This document shows, piece by piece, positions 21,274 through 34,126 of a stretch of 64,000 nt of DNA. Under the pieces are notes generated by a model. The model was given only the letters and a program-made list of their open reading frames with translations. It searched no databases and was not told the origin of the DNA. The position numbers and the translations under genes were made by a program. The first letter of the stretch is position 1. Every line of letters starts with the position of its first letter. Source of the stretch: Neolentinus lepideus HHB14362 ss-1 (lineage: Eukaryota; Basidiomycota; Agaricomycetes; Gloeophyllales; Gloeophyllaceae); assembly GCA_001632425.1 (NCBI GenBank), contig KV425570.1, forward strand, positions 165,141 to 229,140, read 5' to 3'.

Positions 21274-23107
21274 ATGTCTGACCAGTCAAAGCAAGAATCC
21301 GTGGTTATCTTGGGCTCGCCTGTTCAAAAGGCAAGTCCCATAACTGCTGTGTCGACTTCGAGGTATAGCTGTCGATCTCTGTAAGTCTATCTTTGCCTTG
21401 TCTTAGCTAATGAAATGCTGAGCTTCTTGCAGTATCGGTCCAACTCATCACACGGTCACTCTTGGTTCTCGCTCCTTAACGTGCGTAAAAATTGGGCGGT
21501 TTGTGTTGAAATGTTGCCGACCTTCCAGCCTTAGTCCTGGCTATCTGCCCCGCGGATGGTCGTCCCACATAAATCCAGAAGGCCAAACATATTTCTTCGG
21601 GACAATTCCCCTCCGCGTGGTAACGGAGGAACGTCTCCATGTACAAGAGGTGTTGGACAAGATATGCAAATGGATAATATATTTTGCCGAACTTCTCAAG
21701 GAGCGCGAAATACAAGGCATCGACTCCGTAGAGCTCTACTTGGAGCTCTCGTCCGAAGGGTGTCTTTACTATCTAGTTGACCACTCTTCGCGCCGGGAGT
21801 TCTGGCTCGAGGACGTCTCCACGGAGGCACTTGGCTTACCTCAGGCTGATTCGCCCGCTCATCTAGGCGAGTCTCGTGTTTTCTGCCTGTGAGGAACTGG
21901 AATTTACGGACTCGGCAGGATATGTGCTCGAGGAGCACTACTGGACTCACGTTGAGCACTTCCCGATGCATTCCGGAGGCATCCCCCGGTCAATACTGGA
22001 TGATCTTCGTGCAATCTTCGTGCAAGGCAGCATTGGTCAGTTTAATTCGCAAACATTTCAACAAAGTGATACTTACACTACCGTTCAGATCAACTGACTT
22101 CAAACTGCTCTCCTTTCCCGTATCCCCCACAGGATTGTAAAAAGTTCATAAAGCTTCTCAAACTTCCCAGAGGCATGCAGCATCTCGCAACCCTTATACG
22201 TCGCCTAACAGGTGTTTCTTGCAGATAGTGAACTGGTCACTGACGGCAACCTCATCTTCACCGTAGCGCGCCTGTGGAGCGTCATCTCAGGCCATAGATT
22301 CAACATCCACTACGGCGGAGAACAGCCGAAATTCTCCAGAGAGCAGAGCACTCTTGACAGTCCGCGCTCCTCGAGATTCCTCACCAGATCGATCTCGTGC
22401 ATCCTCTGGAGAATACCCGAAGTCTACATCAACAAGCTTGATAAAATCTATGACGACAACATCGTGTACGCGGACCACTGGCGTATGTTCATGTCTAGAT
22501 GCATTGATGACTGGCAGGCCACCACAACCTGGGTAAGTGGTACAATTCTTCTAAGCGGTTCTGCCCGCTCATTACTACTGCACATCTAGAGTCTCGGATT
22601 CTTAATGACCAACACGCTCTTGCTTTTGAACTTTTCTTATCGTCTTCCTCTCGGATCTGTATCTCTACTCCTGTGTGTTGGAAGCATACTCTCAGCCATT
22701 GGTCTCTCTATGTATCATCATGACCAGCGCGAAGCTGTCTCTGCCGAAGCAGTCAGTACAACAATACATCCTCCTCACGTTCGCCCCAATAACCCTTTAT
22801 CCTACAGGCCGCTTATCTCGACAACGTACAATCTGACCGATGGGGCTTTGACCTTATTGGAACTCTCTACAGCCTGCCAAAAGCTCTCTTTGTCTGGGCG
22901 CTGGTGCTCTTCGCAGTACAAAGTACCATGCTCGCTTTCCGCTTAGACGGGCTCCGCGCAGCACTTGCCATCACCTGCGGTGTAGTCTGCGTTGCAAAAG
23001 TGTCGCGAAGGTACCTCGACGGATCCGTCGCCTGGTGTCCTGATCTTGCTTGGTCGAAGTTCTTCGGGCCTTCGGCGAAGCAGACGGAAGATCAGCTGCC
23101 GATATAG
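21274..23107 (+). CDS. WW-like domain membrane protein, paralogue 1
   Basis: Spliced plus-strand gene starting MSDQSKQESVVILGSPVQ. A WW-like motif reads LPRGWSSHINPEGQTYFFG: the first Trp and the PEG turn of a WW domain are present but the second Trp is not. Next come a helical segment (EVLDKICKWIIYFAELLKER) and YLVDHSSRREFWLEDVSTE, then a hydrophobic C-terminal half with FLMTNTLLLLNFSYRLPLG, VSLLLCVGSILSAIGLSMYH and ALFVWALVLFAVQSTML, ending KQTEDQLPI. This order (WW-like turn, helical middle, 3-4 membrane helices) is shared with the genes at 30989-34126 and 34561-37559. Such proteins form large families in Agaricomycetes. Function unknown. It lacks the Ser/Pro-rich N-terminal region of the other two. 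Confidence 0.72.
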
Positions 23108-23432
23108 AACTACAAAAACAGCCATCGTGGACTGAGTATTTAACAGTATAAAGAAGTTCTATAGATATATTCCAGCGATATCCAGACAGTAGTTCTACAT
23201 ACACGGCCAGACGATGATACACGATGTACCCGATGTGTCAGAATTGTGGATGTGTATTTTTTGACTACGTTGAGACGAGTATGTCTCAGTATCACTACCC
23301 ACTGATTAAATGCACTGATATTTTACGTTACATGCTATATACCCATTTACCGATACCTTGCAGGAATAACAAAGAATCTTCAACGCCATCCCAACAGAAT
23401 GCGGAAACGTCTGTGTGCCCAGCATGCGCAGC

Positions 23433-26332
23433 TCATCCTCCCAAACTGGATTCACTGCGGTTCGATGGCGTCCTGGAGTTGAATATAGATACTGGCGGGT
23501 ACAGAGAGTTCTGCTCCCGTTGTTGTTGACGTATCTCCCTAGCATGGGCTAGTCTGACGTAAGCATATCGATGGAAATGGTTGAGCGCTTGTAGAAACTG
23601 ATACCCGACCTGCATTATCCATAAAGTTTAAGATGCAACCGAAGAGTAGTCTAAACGTTGCGACGACTCACCGGGTGTATACGTAGTTGATTGAACAGCT
23701 CCACGGTAAGTTCTCGCACTATCTCCTGTTGATGGAAGAGACCAAAACTCAGAGGTAATAGGCCGCCATAATGAGGCGGCAGGAAGGAAAGTAACTGATG
23801 GCATTCGTCAGACTGTACAGATGCCACCGGAGGCGCGACGTACCTCTACTACCTGATCATATGTTTGCACATTCTCTACTAAGGTGCGCATGATAAGGTC
23901 CACCTCGGAATCTGGCATGTTCTTCGCGTGACGGAACCGCCAGATCTGGTGCAAGACGTCGAAACCTTGTATAGGATCCGAAGACAACGCTTTCTCAAAG
24001 TCCTATGTAACTCAGGTGAGTAAAGAACGCATCAAACTTGCATCATATTTTCACCTCTTGGAAATAACGATAGCTATTAGTCTTTCTCCACCCTTCAATA
24101 CGGCTTGCATTAGCTTGCAGTTCCCGCATAGCAGACGTCTCATCACTGAAAGCCATGCCACTGCCTAGGCGACCGTCCTGATAAGTAACACTCGGATAAC
24201 CTATCTTCGTTGGCCCAATGATCTCCTCCTCGTATCTGGCCGCGAGACGGACGAAGCGACCGACATACTCCGCAAACCTTGAACGGACCAAGTTCTCTCC
24301 AAAGTGATATGATATCGCAGATATTACCTGGTTCAGGGTCACAAACTATGAGGAAATCACAACTAAGTAGCCAGATGCTTACATCTTCGATGAAAAGATT
24401 ATCTGAGCTGTCGGCTTTGGCTACCATATCACCCTTCTGTCCTTCCTTGCCCGACCGGCCCACGTCCTCCTCGCTGCCGATCGAGGACTCAGCCTTTAGT
24501 GTTCCTGTCCGCATGATCAACGGTGGTCCCGTGGTGCCTTGCGTGGTCACGGGGTAATTGAGGTGAATGTCCTTATTGACAACCATCCTGAGAGTACCAA
24601 TGTCGCACAGTAGATCCCAAGAATTACCGTGTTCAAAGATGGGATTCGTCACTCCAGCAATATATCCCGGACTGTGCGCCGGGTCAAGCCAAATATTAGG
24701 AATAGATATATTCAGACTCACATGGACTCCCACTCTTCCTTGTTAGTCAGATTAGCATACGGGAAGGCTCGTTCGATGAATCCTCGCAAGACACAGCCAC
24801 AGCCTGAACCAAGAGCACAGGCAGATAGGACATAGCTAGATACCTGTCCAGCAGGTTGATTATGTCCGAGGAATATTATCCGTTTTCCGGTGACGAGCGC
24901 GTTAAAGAGGATGATGATGGGGTGAGTGAGACTACCGTTGTTGTGAAGGTGAGGATGCAAAGGGCCCGTCACGGTTGGGTTGGAGAAAGTCTGAATTAGT
25001 TGTATCAAGGAATACTGGGAGATGGGACACGGGTTAGCGATACGAAACAAGCTTAGGACGAGAACTCACGTCGCCAACTTCCTCGGGAAATGTGGAAAGG
25101 GGCATCTTGATGGGCAGTGTGTGACCCCTGTAGGCAATAGATGTCTGGAAGAAATGCGTATCTTTGACCATCCCCGTCGGCAGAGAGAAGCTGGTCGCGC
25201 CAATATTTGATACACCATAGGCATAGACGTGTGATGAACTTGACGATGCGTCAGTTGAGCTCCGTCCGCGGATACTGCTCTTGCTACCAGTATTGGCCAT
25301 AGTCGCACCCATACTCTGCGGAACGCCTTCAAGCCCACTTTCGTCTCCGACCCAAACCGCACTGCCAAACGATGTGTCCGTGGGGGAGTATTGTCCCTGT
25401 GTATGAGCTGGCTGCCCACGGTAGTTGTTTGTGACAGTGAGATCCTGCACGGCTTGATCCCGGTCCCTCACCGACTCGGAATCGCGCGCCCGGGTCATGA
25501 CCCCGTCCTCGAAGCTGGAGTGCGAGCCCCAGGAAGGCGTCTGGCGGTGCTGCGCTTTGGCAGGTACGTGCGATGCCTCCTTCTGCGGCGCAAACTTCTC
25601 GGCGAACATGTCCTTCCGTTCCGAGGTGCGCATGACAAGCTTCTCGTAGCGGCATAGTGTGGGCGCGCCGGAGATGTCCATGGAGTTGATGGCGTCAAAG
25701 AGTCTCGCAAAGCATTCTTGGGAGGGGTCGGCGAAGTAGTCATCCAGAGCCATTAGGAGGACAGGCTGCAGCGGGAGCGCAATAAGACTGTCCTGGGATG
25801 ACGGATCATTACTTCCGCTCACCTTGAAGATCTGGATGAAGGGATATCTGGTACAGATAGCCATAGCTTTCACAACGGCTCCTCTACAGCATGACTCCCT
25901 GTGAAGAGAACGGCAGGATTAAATTGTATAATCAACTTACCTCCGCACCGTCTTGTCATGCTTGGTCCTGACTAGATTAAGGACGTACAACAGTCCTGTA
26001 TGGCTATCTCCGTCATCCACACCATTGGCATCTCTGACATTGTCCTCCAAGGCGAGCACGGGTGCGATTGTGTTGAACGGAGTCTGGTTGAGGAAGAAGA
26101 TGGTCCAGTCCTCCAGCTGCTTCTCAGCACCGTCCGGCAGCATCAAGTTGGCGAGCAGCCTGTGTTTCGTGAACGCCGCCAGATGAGTACTAGGTCTTCA
26201 TATATAATGAGAGGGCCAAACGCACCCCTCGTCCGTGCCCAGGGGCTGGGGAAACTGGTACGTCAGCTGCGCACCGCGGTCGATATCAAATTCGGCGAGG
26301 AGGACGAAGGAACAGTGCTGGACGTTCGACAT
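23433..26332 (-). CDS. AFI1: AFI1-like DENN-domain protein (Arf3-interacting / SPA domain)
   Basis: Large multi-exon minus-strand gene. The N-terminus at 26332 reads MSNVQHCSFVLLAEFDIDRG then QLTYQFPQPLG, the start of a uDENN module. Next come LMLPDGAEKQLEDWTIFFLN and a Ser-rich linker. The core reads THFFQTSIAYRGHTLPIKMP, FNALVTGKRIIFLGHNQPAG and GSGCGCVLRGFIERAFPYAN, then PGYIAGVTNPIFEHGNSWDL, the DENN/SPA signature. The C-terminal exons end VGYQFLQALNHFHRYAYVR and SNRSESSLGG at 23433. The yeast relative Afi1 binds Arf3 and supports polarised growth. DENN proteins usually act as exchange factors or adaptors for small GTPases at membranes. The domain order and length (roughly 800 residues) fit. 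Exact substrates in this fungus are inferred. Confidence 0.88.
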
Positions 26333-26604
26333 ATGTGGTAAGTTAGAAACGGGTGCACAACGGGATATATTAGACAAGGGTATATCAGAGTCGTCCGAGG
26401 GTATAATGTACAAATGCGCGGCCGACTGTAGTCGAATTCGGAAGACTGGGAAGAGGAGCGGTATAATAATGCAGTGGCTGCTATCACGCTTCTTTCAAGA
26501 TCTTTTTCACAGGCGTCGCCGACTCCCACACAAGGTTAGCCGCTGAATGAAATATCATCACTTGGTACCAACATCTGGGCATCGCTCGCTCTGGGAGTGC
26601 GAGA

Positions 26605-27772
26605 CCGGCCTAAATTAGACCGGTAGGTTCGTACGCCAGACGGATGTATTCCAGCCGCCAGACGGCTCAAAATGTACGTTTACCATACGAAACCACCNNN
26701 NNNNNNNNNNNNNNNNNNNNNNNNNNNNNNNNNNNNNNNNNNNNNNNNNNNNNNNNNNNNNNNNNNNNNNNNNNNNNNNNNNNNNNNNNNNNNNNNNNNN
26801 NNNNNNNNNNNNNNNNNNNNNNNNNNNNNNNNNNNNNNNNNNNNNNNNNNNNNNNNNNNNNNNNNNNNNNNNNNNNNNNNNNNNNNNNNNNNNNNNNNNN
26901 NNNNNNNNNNNNNNNNNNNNNNNNNNNNNNNNNNNNNNNNNNNNNNNNNNNNNNNNNNNNNNNNNNNNNNNNNNNNNNNNNNNNNNNNNNNNNNNNNNNN
27001 NNNNNNNNNNNNNNNNNNNNNNNNNNNNNNNNNNNNNNNNNNNNNNNNNNNNNNNNNNNNNNNNNNNNNNNNNNNNNNNNNNNNNNNNNNNNNNNNNNNN
27101 NNNNNNNNNNNNNNNNNNNNNNNNNNNNNNNNNNNNNNNNNNNNNNNNNNNNNNNNNNNNNNNNNNNNNNNNNNNNNNNNNNNNNNNNNNNNNNNNNNNN
27201 NNNNNNNNNNNNNNNNNNNNNNNNNNNNNNNNNNNNNNNNNNNNNNNNNNNNNNNNNNNNNNNNNNNNNNNNNNNNNNNNNNNNNNNNNNNNNNNNNNNN
27301 NNNNNNNNNNNNNNNNNNNNNNNNNNNNNNNNNNNNNNNNNNNNNNNNNNNNNNNNNNNNNNNNNNNNNNNNNNNNNNNNNNNNNNNNNNNNNNNNNNNN
27401 NNNNNNNNNNNNNNNNNNNNNNNNNNNNNNNNNNNNNNNNNNNNNNNNNNNNNNNNNNNNNNNNNNNNNNNNNNNNNNNNNNNNNNNNNNNNNNNNNNNN
27501 NNNNNNNNNNNNCAGACACCATAGAGACTCACGGATGGTAGGCAGAGGCAAGATGAACAAGAGCGTGTCTGAACGCATCCATTTCTTAAGTCCGATACTG
27601 GCATTCCCACGATAGCCGTGCTGCATCAACAGACAAATTTCGACCGTTTATCGCACTAAGTGCCCAGATCATAATTTCAACCGGTTTTCAGTCGAAACCT
27701 GTTTCGACCTTATTCGACCACTTACCGGCTGAAAGTACAAAAACGATCGATTACCTGTCTAATTTAGGCCGG
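26605..27772. mobile_element. Inverted-repeat-bounded element containing the assembly gap
   Basis: The 16-mer CCGGCCTAAATTAGAC at 26605-26620 recurs as an exact reverse complement at 27757-27772. On the inner side both go on to GGTA with one mismatch. These look like terminal inverted repeats of a 1.17 kb element whose middle is unsequenced. No clear target-site duplication flanks it, and the inner right part (27640-27750) has short TTCGACC/TCGAAACC words. It lies upstream of AFI1. The element class cannot be assigned. Confidence 0.5.
26698..27512. other. Assembly gap (815 N)
   Basis: Run of undetermined bases. Open frames that appear to span it are artefacts of translating N. Confidence 0.99.
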
Positions 27773-28098
27773 CCTGGTGTGCACAGTGCTCGTTGCTTGT
27801 CCCTAAACTAGTGTTGGGCACGAGTGACACCGCGGGTGCCAGAGCTCGCACTGTACCTGTACTCGTCAACACCGTACCCGCGATGAGTACGGGAACCCCG
27901 TAAACGCGGCTTCTTTGAGTCTTGATGCTGAGAGCCGAAGCTTGAAGAGGTGTTCATTGGGAGGCACTCTGCACGGTCATGTTATTATCAGATCTGTACT
28001 TTATTACTATCTATGAGAGGTATGATACAACTTGGGCTTTATTGATACAAAAAATGCACTGTGATTTGTGGCGTTCACCACATTGCGCGACGAAAAGT

Positions 28099-30055
28099 CT
28101 AAATCGCAGACGGATTATCCCCAAAACAATTACCCGCCAGCGCATCATAATGATCCCACTCGCTATCCAAATACGCCGCCGTCGCCCTCAGTAGCCTGAA
28201 CCGCTCCAAGATCGCGCGCACCGCCCACTGGTCCCACTCGCCCTGCCTCAGCAGCCTCGCATCGGGCACGGGCGGCAGCGTCCCGAACGCCATCCTCGCC
28301 ACCGCGACCTGCTGCAGGTACTCCTGGGGCGACACGCGCGGCGCGTACTTGGTCTCGTGCGCGAGGACACCCTCAATGCTCCCGTGTGCGCGGATGAACT
28401 TGAGCGCGCGCGCGGGGCCGACGTTCTTGATGCGCTGTGAGAAGTCCGTGCCGAGCAGCAGCAGGAAGTCGACGAACGCCGCGCGTGAGAGGGCGAGCGA
28501 GGAACGAATGTCAACGCCTGAGAGGAGGGTGAGCGGGTCTCGCCGCGAGGTGATGTTGCGAATAAGTGGTGCTTCGTAGACGAGGACGTCCTAAGGGATG
28601 GTGGTGGTGAGTACCTGGGAGGGGAATGGGATAGTGGGAGAGGGACGTACTGTATCTTCGCTGGCGACGTAGTCGGCATGTCCTTGGAGGACCAAGGAGG
28701 ACGCGAGCGCCTCGGCCTCGAAGGGCCCGGAGGTGTCGATGCAGGGCACACCCATGGCGCGCAGGATGAGCTTGCACTCCTCATATGTCTCTGCTGTGGG
28801 CGGATTGATCCGTCTTTCATAAGACTGAGATACCAGCGAACTCCTCTCAGCGAGCGAAAGGAGACTCTGCTCGTCGTCCAGATTCTCGCCGTCCGTCTGC
28901 GCGAGGTGCTGCCATACCTTACCCTCGTCAAGCATGAGCTGGTGCTGCGACTTGGACATCGACCAGTCCGCTTGCGCCTCGCCCGCGTCGGTCGGGGCAG
29001 GGGCGGGTGTGGACACCAGTGAGTGGAGCGCGGGTATGCTCCGGCGGTAGTCGAGATACAGCACCGCCAGAGCATCTGGTATGGCCTCGGCGGAGATTTG
29101 GGGCTCGGTGTGCCCAGCCGGCATTAAAAAGTCGGTCAGCCAGGCGTTTTCGAGATCTTCGTCTTCAATAAGATGACCGTCGAGGTTCTCTTCCTCTAAG
29201 CGGGGTGTAACATAGCGATTGTGCGCGGAGTCGGACAAGATTGAGTCGTCTGATGTTCCAGTGCTCTGTGGAAAGTCTGCTTCGAATGCACCGAAGTACC
29301 TGCCCACCTTATATGGAAACGACGGCAAGACTGGAAGCTCGTGCAGCAATGCCTCGCCGACATCAGTATCATTGGCAAAAGCTGCTGCGCCGCCGTCGTC
29401 GTAAGCCGGTTGAAGCTGGGCGGATTCCGCAGGACACGACAGAGTAAGTTGTGCTGGAGTAGTACCTGCGTCGGCGATAAGTCGCCGAAGCGTCGACGTC
29501 GCCTCTTGCTGCTGGCTGCTCTCTAGATGCTTGGTCGCGTTGAGTAGCCTCTTGAGCTTTTTCAGGCGCTGGAGTCTTTCGAGTTCAAGGGAAGCCCTTG
29601 CAACGTCAGTCTTACGAACTTGACGCCTCCTTTCCGACTGAGTATGTCATTATGTGGTAGCGTTATGGACAAGGCTGTCGAGGCTTACCTCGAGCTGTTT
29701 GGCTGCGTTGCGTTGTTTTCCATCGAAAACACAGATGGCGTTTACGGAAGAGTCCCGGAGTTCTCTTATGAGTCGATACCAACCCAGGACATGGCGATAG
29801 CGGTGAGGGGTCTGTGCAAAATGTAGTCTGGATGTGATAAGAGTGCCATCACTAGCAGTAGCCATTAGCATGATATGAAGCAGTGAATGGTTTACGACTC
29901 ACAATACTATAGTTTTTCCAGCCAAGTCCCTGACACGATTAGGCAGTGTCTTGATGATTTGCGGACTGACCTGTGCAATGAGTGTTAATTCTACAAGTGT
30001 GTTTGACCACGCACCAAGTCTTTTGAATGAACGGCGTCAAACCCAAAACTCCCAT
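28099..30055 (-). CDS. XPG/FEN1-family structure-specific nuclease
   Basis: Starts at 30055 with MGVLGLTPFIQKTC; the N-terminal Gly2 region is the hallmark of the XPG N domain. After two introns it reads TLPNRVRDLAGKTIVL, then DGTLITSRLHFAQTPHRYRH and ICVFDGKQRNAAKQLE. A long acidic insert follows (EEENLDGHLIEDEDLENAW and more). The XPG-I region reads YEECKLILRAMGVPCID, GPFEAEALASSLV and DYVASEDTDVLVYE, followed by FVDFLLLLGTDFSQRI and the helix-hairpin VGPARALKFIRAHGSI. Active-site acids (FDG, EAEA, SEDTD, GTDF) are all present. Stop at 28099. This is the PIN-like nuclease group of FEN1, EXO1, GEN1 and XPG. The insert between the N and I regions makes it longer than FEN1. Which DNA repair step it serves cannot be told from sequence. 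Confidence 0.9.
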
Positions 30056-30988
30056 GCGCAGAATGTATGAAATAACAGACGAGCGTCGAGCGCTCTCAGG
30101 CTCTCGTTGGAAAACAAGATCCTGCGCCCGATCAGTTTCCCAGGGGCACGTGGTCTCGTCCTATTTTATAACTCGAGAGCGCGCACAGGAAGAATGCCTT
30201 GAGGGTAGATTATGCCCTCAGTACAACTTGACTGAAGGAGTTCGAAGGCAGGATGCGACGCGTCGTTAAGCTTGTCCTCTTCTCTCGGCTACGTGCTCGC
30301 CTCAGCATTGAACTGTTTACTTCCGTGGTCCGTATCTCCAATATACTCCAACCTCGACGTCTCTTCTCAACACTCCCCCTTTCCAAATTGGAGGCAATTC
30401 TGTCTTCCGTTGGAGACTATGAATCTTCCATGCTCTAACTGACAAAAATATTGCAACCAATTTCTCCGAATGTATAAGGCACCCGTCAGAAAGTGTCGCA
30501 TGCTCTTTTCCTGTCCACAGTGTTCATTGTTGCACTCCTCTTATGGATTTAATCAAAATGTTTAATCCAGCATGGCTATCCTGTTTTGAAGCTGCATCCA
30601 TGCATACTGAACATTTAGGTGAGTATTCGCCTTTCGCTCTCCTCTTCAGGGCGTTACATTCTGTTGTTGGTATCCTTTCTCCGGTGGAGCCACTATATTA
30701 ACGAGTGGATTAAATTGACACGTTAGTTGACATAAAGACATTGGGTGTCCTGCACACACCCGCAGATGCTGGTCTCGTCGCGGTGAATAGACTGCGGATA
30801 TATTAAGAATTAATTGATCGTTGATCGGGACACTGATCCTGTGGCTGTGAGGTGGCTGTACCATTTGCAAAAGCAGACGCATTCGTCCCACGAACTCCTC
30901 GGGAGGCCTCGAGGCACATCATGGTTTACACCTCCATGCTGGCGCCTGCACTCGCACCTTCTTGCTACGACTTTTTACGAACCCTCTA
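30056..30988. promoter_or_regulatory. Intergenic between the XPG-like and WW-like 2 genes (divergent)
   Basis: 0.9 kb between divergent starts. No ORF with family motifs. A/T-rich stretches near 30440-30470 and 30690-30820. Nothing else recognised. Confidence 0.4.
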
Positions 30989-33900
30989 ATGGCTACCTTT
31001 ACGAGCTACTTTGCAATTCTCGAGCGTGTTATCGGTCTTCTTCGGAAGTTGTTTCCGCGTTCTCTCAGGCGCATCTTATTTGGATGGTTATCGAGATGTA
31101 TCAGGCGCTTGACCGGTTGGCGTGGTGGAGGCAGGAATAGGATGAGTGGCACAGAATCCACAGATGAAATAACCGGCAGACACCTTGGTCGGTCTCGCAG
31201 GCCGTCTGTTGGAGGAAGAGAGATCGTTATATGTGGAAGCAGGGTACCGCCTCCGATACAAATTATTAATCCCACTCCTCAGGCGACGCTGGATTTACGA
31301 TCTCCGTCGAGCCCTGTTCCCCGCAGCTCTCTGTCGTCTCCCAACCTCAACCTTTTGCCCATAGAGGATTCCGACGACGCGGGTCGTTATCGTTGGAGTG
31401 TTCCCCTCCATTCCGGCCCATTTCGTTCCAGCACACCTGAGTCGATGGGTCCCACCTTGCCCATTGCACCAGCACTCGGGTCACGCTCCTCTTCTTACCA
31501 GGGCTCTCATCACTCTTATCGACTGTCTAGGATACCTTCCAGAGCACCTTCGCGAGCGAGTTCTCGGGCAGGTTCAGGTCGTCGTTCGATGCTTGGCTCA
31601 ATGTTGGGCGCGGATACGCCGCCATCCAGACTCACGTCTAGACCTGTGTCCACAGTTGGCTCACGAGCAAATTCACCCTATCGTTCCGCGCCCCCAAAGC
31701 CTCGAGTGCCAGTCATCAGGCGCTCACCTGTTCCTTCTGAAGATCTCCCTGAACCTATGGCGGAGCCCCGCGGATCTAATATAAACCTTCCGCAAAGTTC
31801 AACAGCAGCGCCTAGGAACTGCTATATTTCTCTCGAAGAAGCACAGCCGTGTCCCATTAACCCATCGCGTGTGGCGAGATACACCAGGAATGTGGTGATG
31901 TCAGCCGTATAGTCTTCCTCTGTAGCAAGATCTGACATGTGCACATTTACTACGCTAGCCGAAGACGGGATAAAGACTGGACCTATAAGATCGCTGTGCA
32001 AGACAGATTTACTGATCCGTGAGTATGTGATAGCATTGAAGTTTTCGAAGTCTGATAGTGGTACACGTAGCAAAGATTTGTACGACATACCTCAGGGATG
32101 GACAGCTTGCCAACATCCTGAGGGTGCCCTCTATTTTTTTCATGAAGAGAAGGCAAGTCTTTAGACAAATTTAGAGTCAGGATCTCAAGTGTGACTTTCC
32201 TAGAAAATTATGACGGATGCCGATCTTTGCGACCCCGAGGTACAACACGCTGTCTCGACATTTGTGGAGACCATCGAAAGTATGGTTGAATTCAGCGGTT
32301 TGGAAAGGGGTGCTTCTAGCGAGCTGGTTATCGAATTGCTTGGAGATGAATCTGGCATACAGACGTGTGGTTACTACTTCGCGGATACTGAGCGCAAAAC
32401 ACTCTTCTGGCTGACAGATTACGATGCTGGCTCTATGCTTGAGGAGGTTGCAGGAGAAACTTGGCCTACGCACATCAGTACGACAATCCATGTTAGCTTA
32501 CTTTGGTTGCTGAAAGTGCCCGATAGGACATGAGCTTGAGTCGCGTTTCTGGTCAGGCGGCATATACGAAGGTCGGCTCGTCTCGCATAGTCTACCCAAT
32601 AACTTGTTGACATTGTCGCCAGATCTTTCCAAAACTAACTGTAGTGTAGGTCGCATTGCGAGATGTTTCCAAATCACCGTGACGTTCCTAAAGAACTTCT
32701 ACAAGAAGTGCTCGGTACTCTGGTTCACGGGTGTTTTGGTAATCCTCTCCGTGTTTTCTTTTTGTTTCAGTGTAACTCACCTTTCTCAGATTCGATGACG
32801 TCGTCTTACTCTACATTTCCATATGGTCATGCTGATGCTCGTGATATGATACATCTACTGAAGACCATCGAAGGTGAAGAGCATTTTTATCTGGAGTGTG
32901 CACCTTGTGTTAATGACATCCCTCAGACGTAGGCCCTTGCGGAGGCCGCTCAGCGTGTGTCGTCAGTGAGTTATCAGGTATGTAACGAGAACCAGGCTGA
33001 TATACTCCTTAGGTAGATTGATGATTGTCTTGAGTAAGTTCTTGCCCTACAATCACTCCGTCGTCGTCATTAATCCGGTTTCCAGCGAACCAGAAATTTA
33101 TCCACTACCATGGGCAAAAAGGAGCCCGTCTGGCTGCCAATCAGTCTATCTACGGTACTCCTGCGCATAAGAAGTCTTGGCACTTTAGGCTCCTTGCGCC
33201 TCTTCTATTCTATGCACCAGATATGCATCTTGAAGGTTTGGAGAAAATTTGGGTCGACCAAGTTTGTCATTACGTGCTTTGGCAAAAGTCAATCGATAGG
33301 CTGCAATTGGAGTGGGAGAATCTTTCACTTACAGTGCGTAGTGGGTCTAGCGTATTAGATCCGATAGATTGATGGCTGTTCATGCAGACAACTGTCATGT
33401 TGACTGTCGATGTTTCGTTCCTGGCCATCCAAAGCGTAGATGTCGGCTTCAATCAACCTGGTCTACGTTGTGCGGCTCAGATAGCCATCTATTTGTCAAC
33501 TGTGGCCAGTGTAGGCAGTATCATCCTCGGGTTACTGCTGACTCGGCATCATCGAGTAATAGTTCGGGACGACGCCGAAGTGGCTGTGAGTAGTCAGCTT
33601 CGTAATGAATGACGCATCCTCATGAGTCCTTGTCAGCAAGCGTACCTTTATAGCAAGTACAATGCCGCCGGAGGGCTGGAGAATCTCGCGATAATGTACA
33701 GCCTCCCGTATGCTCTCCTGATGTGGGCGTGAGTGCATTCGACCAATCTTCTTGTAACTGACCATGACAGTCGTGTACAGCATGGTGACCTTCCTACTGG
33801 CATTATCGGGTCTATGCTTCTCTGTCAACCCTACCGTGTCTGTCAAAAGCTCGGGAGCCCGCATTCCTATCAGTATCGCGTGGATATTTGTCCTGAGCCT

Positions 33901-34126
33901 GATAGCCTGGTTTCTGCACACTGACTGGGATGGCCGGCACCATCCAATGCTCGCCCGGATAATGCGTTGGATATCGAACTTACCGAGCACGGTGTCCAAG
34001 CGCATTCCACGTTTAGCCTCCCGGGACGACAATTCCTCAGAAATCAACCACCTGAAAACATTTATAGAGAAAGTATTAGTCGGTCGGACAGAAGTAGGCA
34101 ACACTGAGAGATCCCAGACAGTTTAA
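30989..34126 (+). CDS. WW-like domain membrane protein, paralogue 2
   Basis: Starts MATFTSYFAILERVIGLLRK with a Ser/Pro/Arg-rich region of about 290 residues (for example SRIPSRAPSRASSRAGSGRR). A WW-like motif follows, DIPQGWTACQHPEGALYFFH, then MTDADLCDPEVQ, CGYYFADTERKTLFWLTDYD and CEMFPNHRDVPKELLQEVLG. The C-terminal half reads FRLLAPLLFYAPDMHLEGLE, then KIWVDQVCHYVLWQKSIDRL, then membrane helices VMLTVDVSFLAIQSVDVGFN, IAIYLSTVASVGSIILGLLL, YSLPYALLMWAMVTFLLALS and IPISIAWIFVLSLIAWFLHT. Ends TERSQTV at 34126. It lies head-to-tail with paralogue 3 and most segments align, so the pair arose by tandem duplication. Function unknown. Confidence 0.8.

Noticed and set aside
26615..27629. Five open frames of 280-331 residues across 26.6-27.6 kb.
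   Set aside because: They consist almost entirely of translated N from the assembly gap.
28248..29075. A 275-residue Arg/Ser-rich minus-strand frame.
   Set aside because: It is an overlapping frame of the XPG-like nuclease gene, whose frame carries all catalytic motifs.
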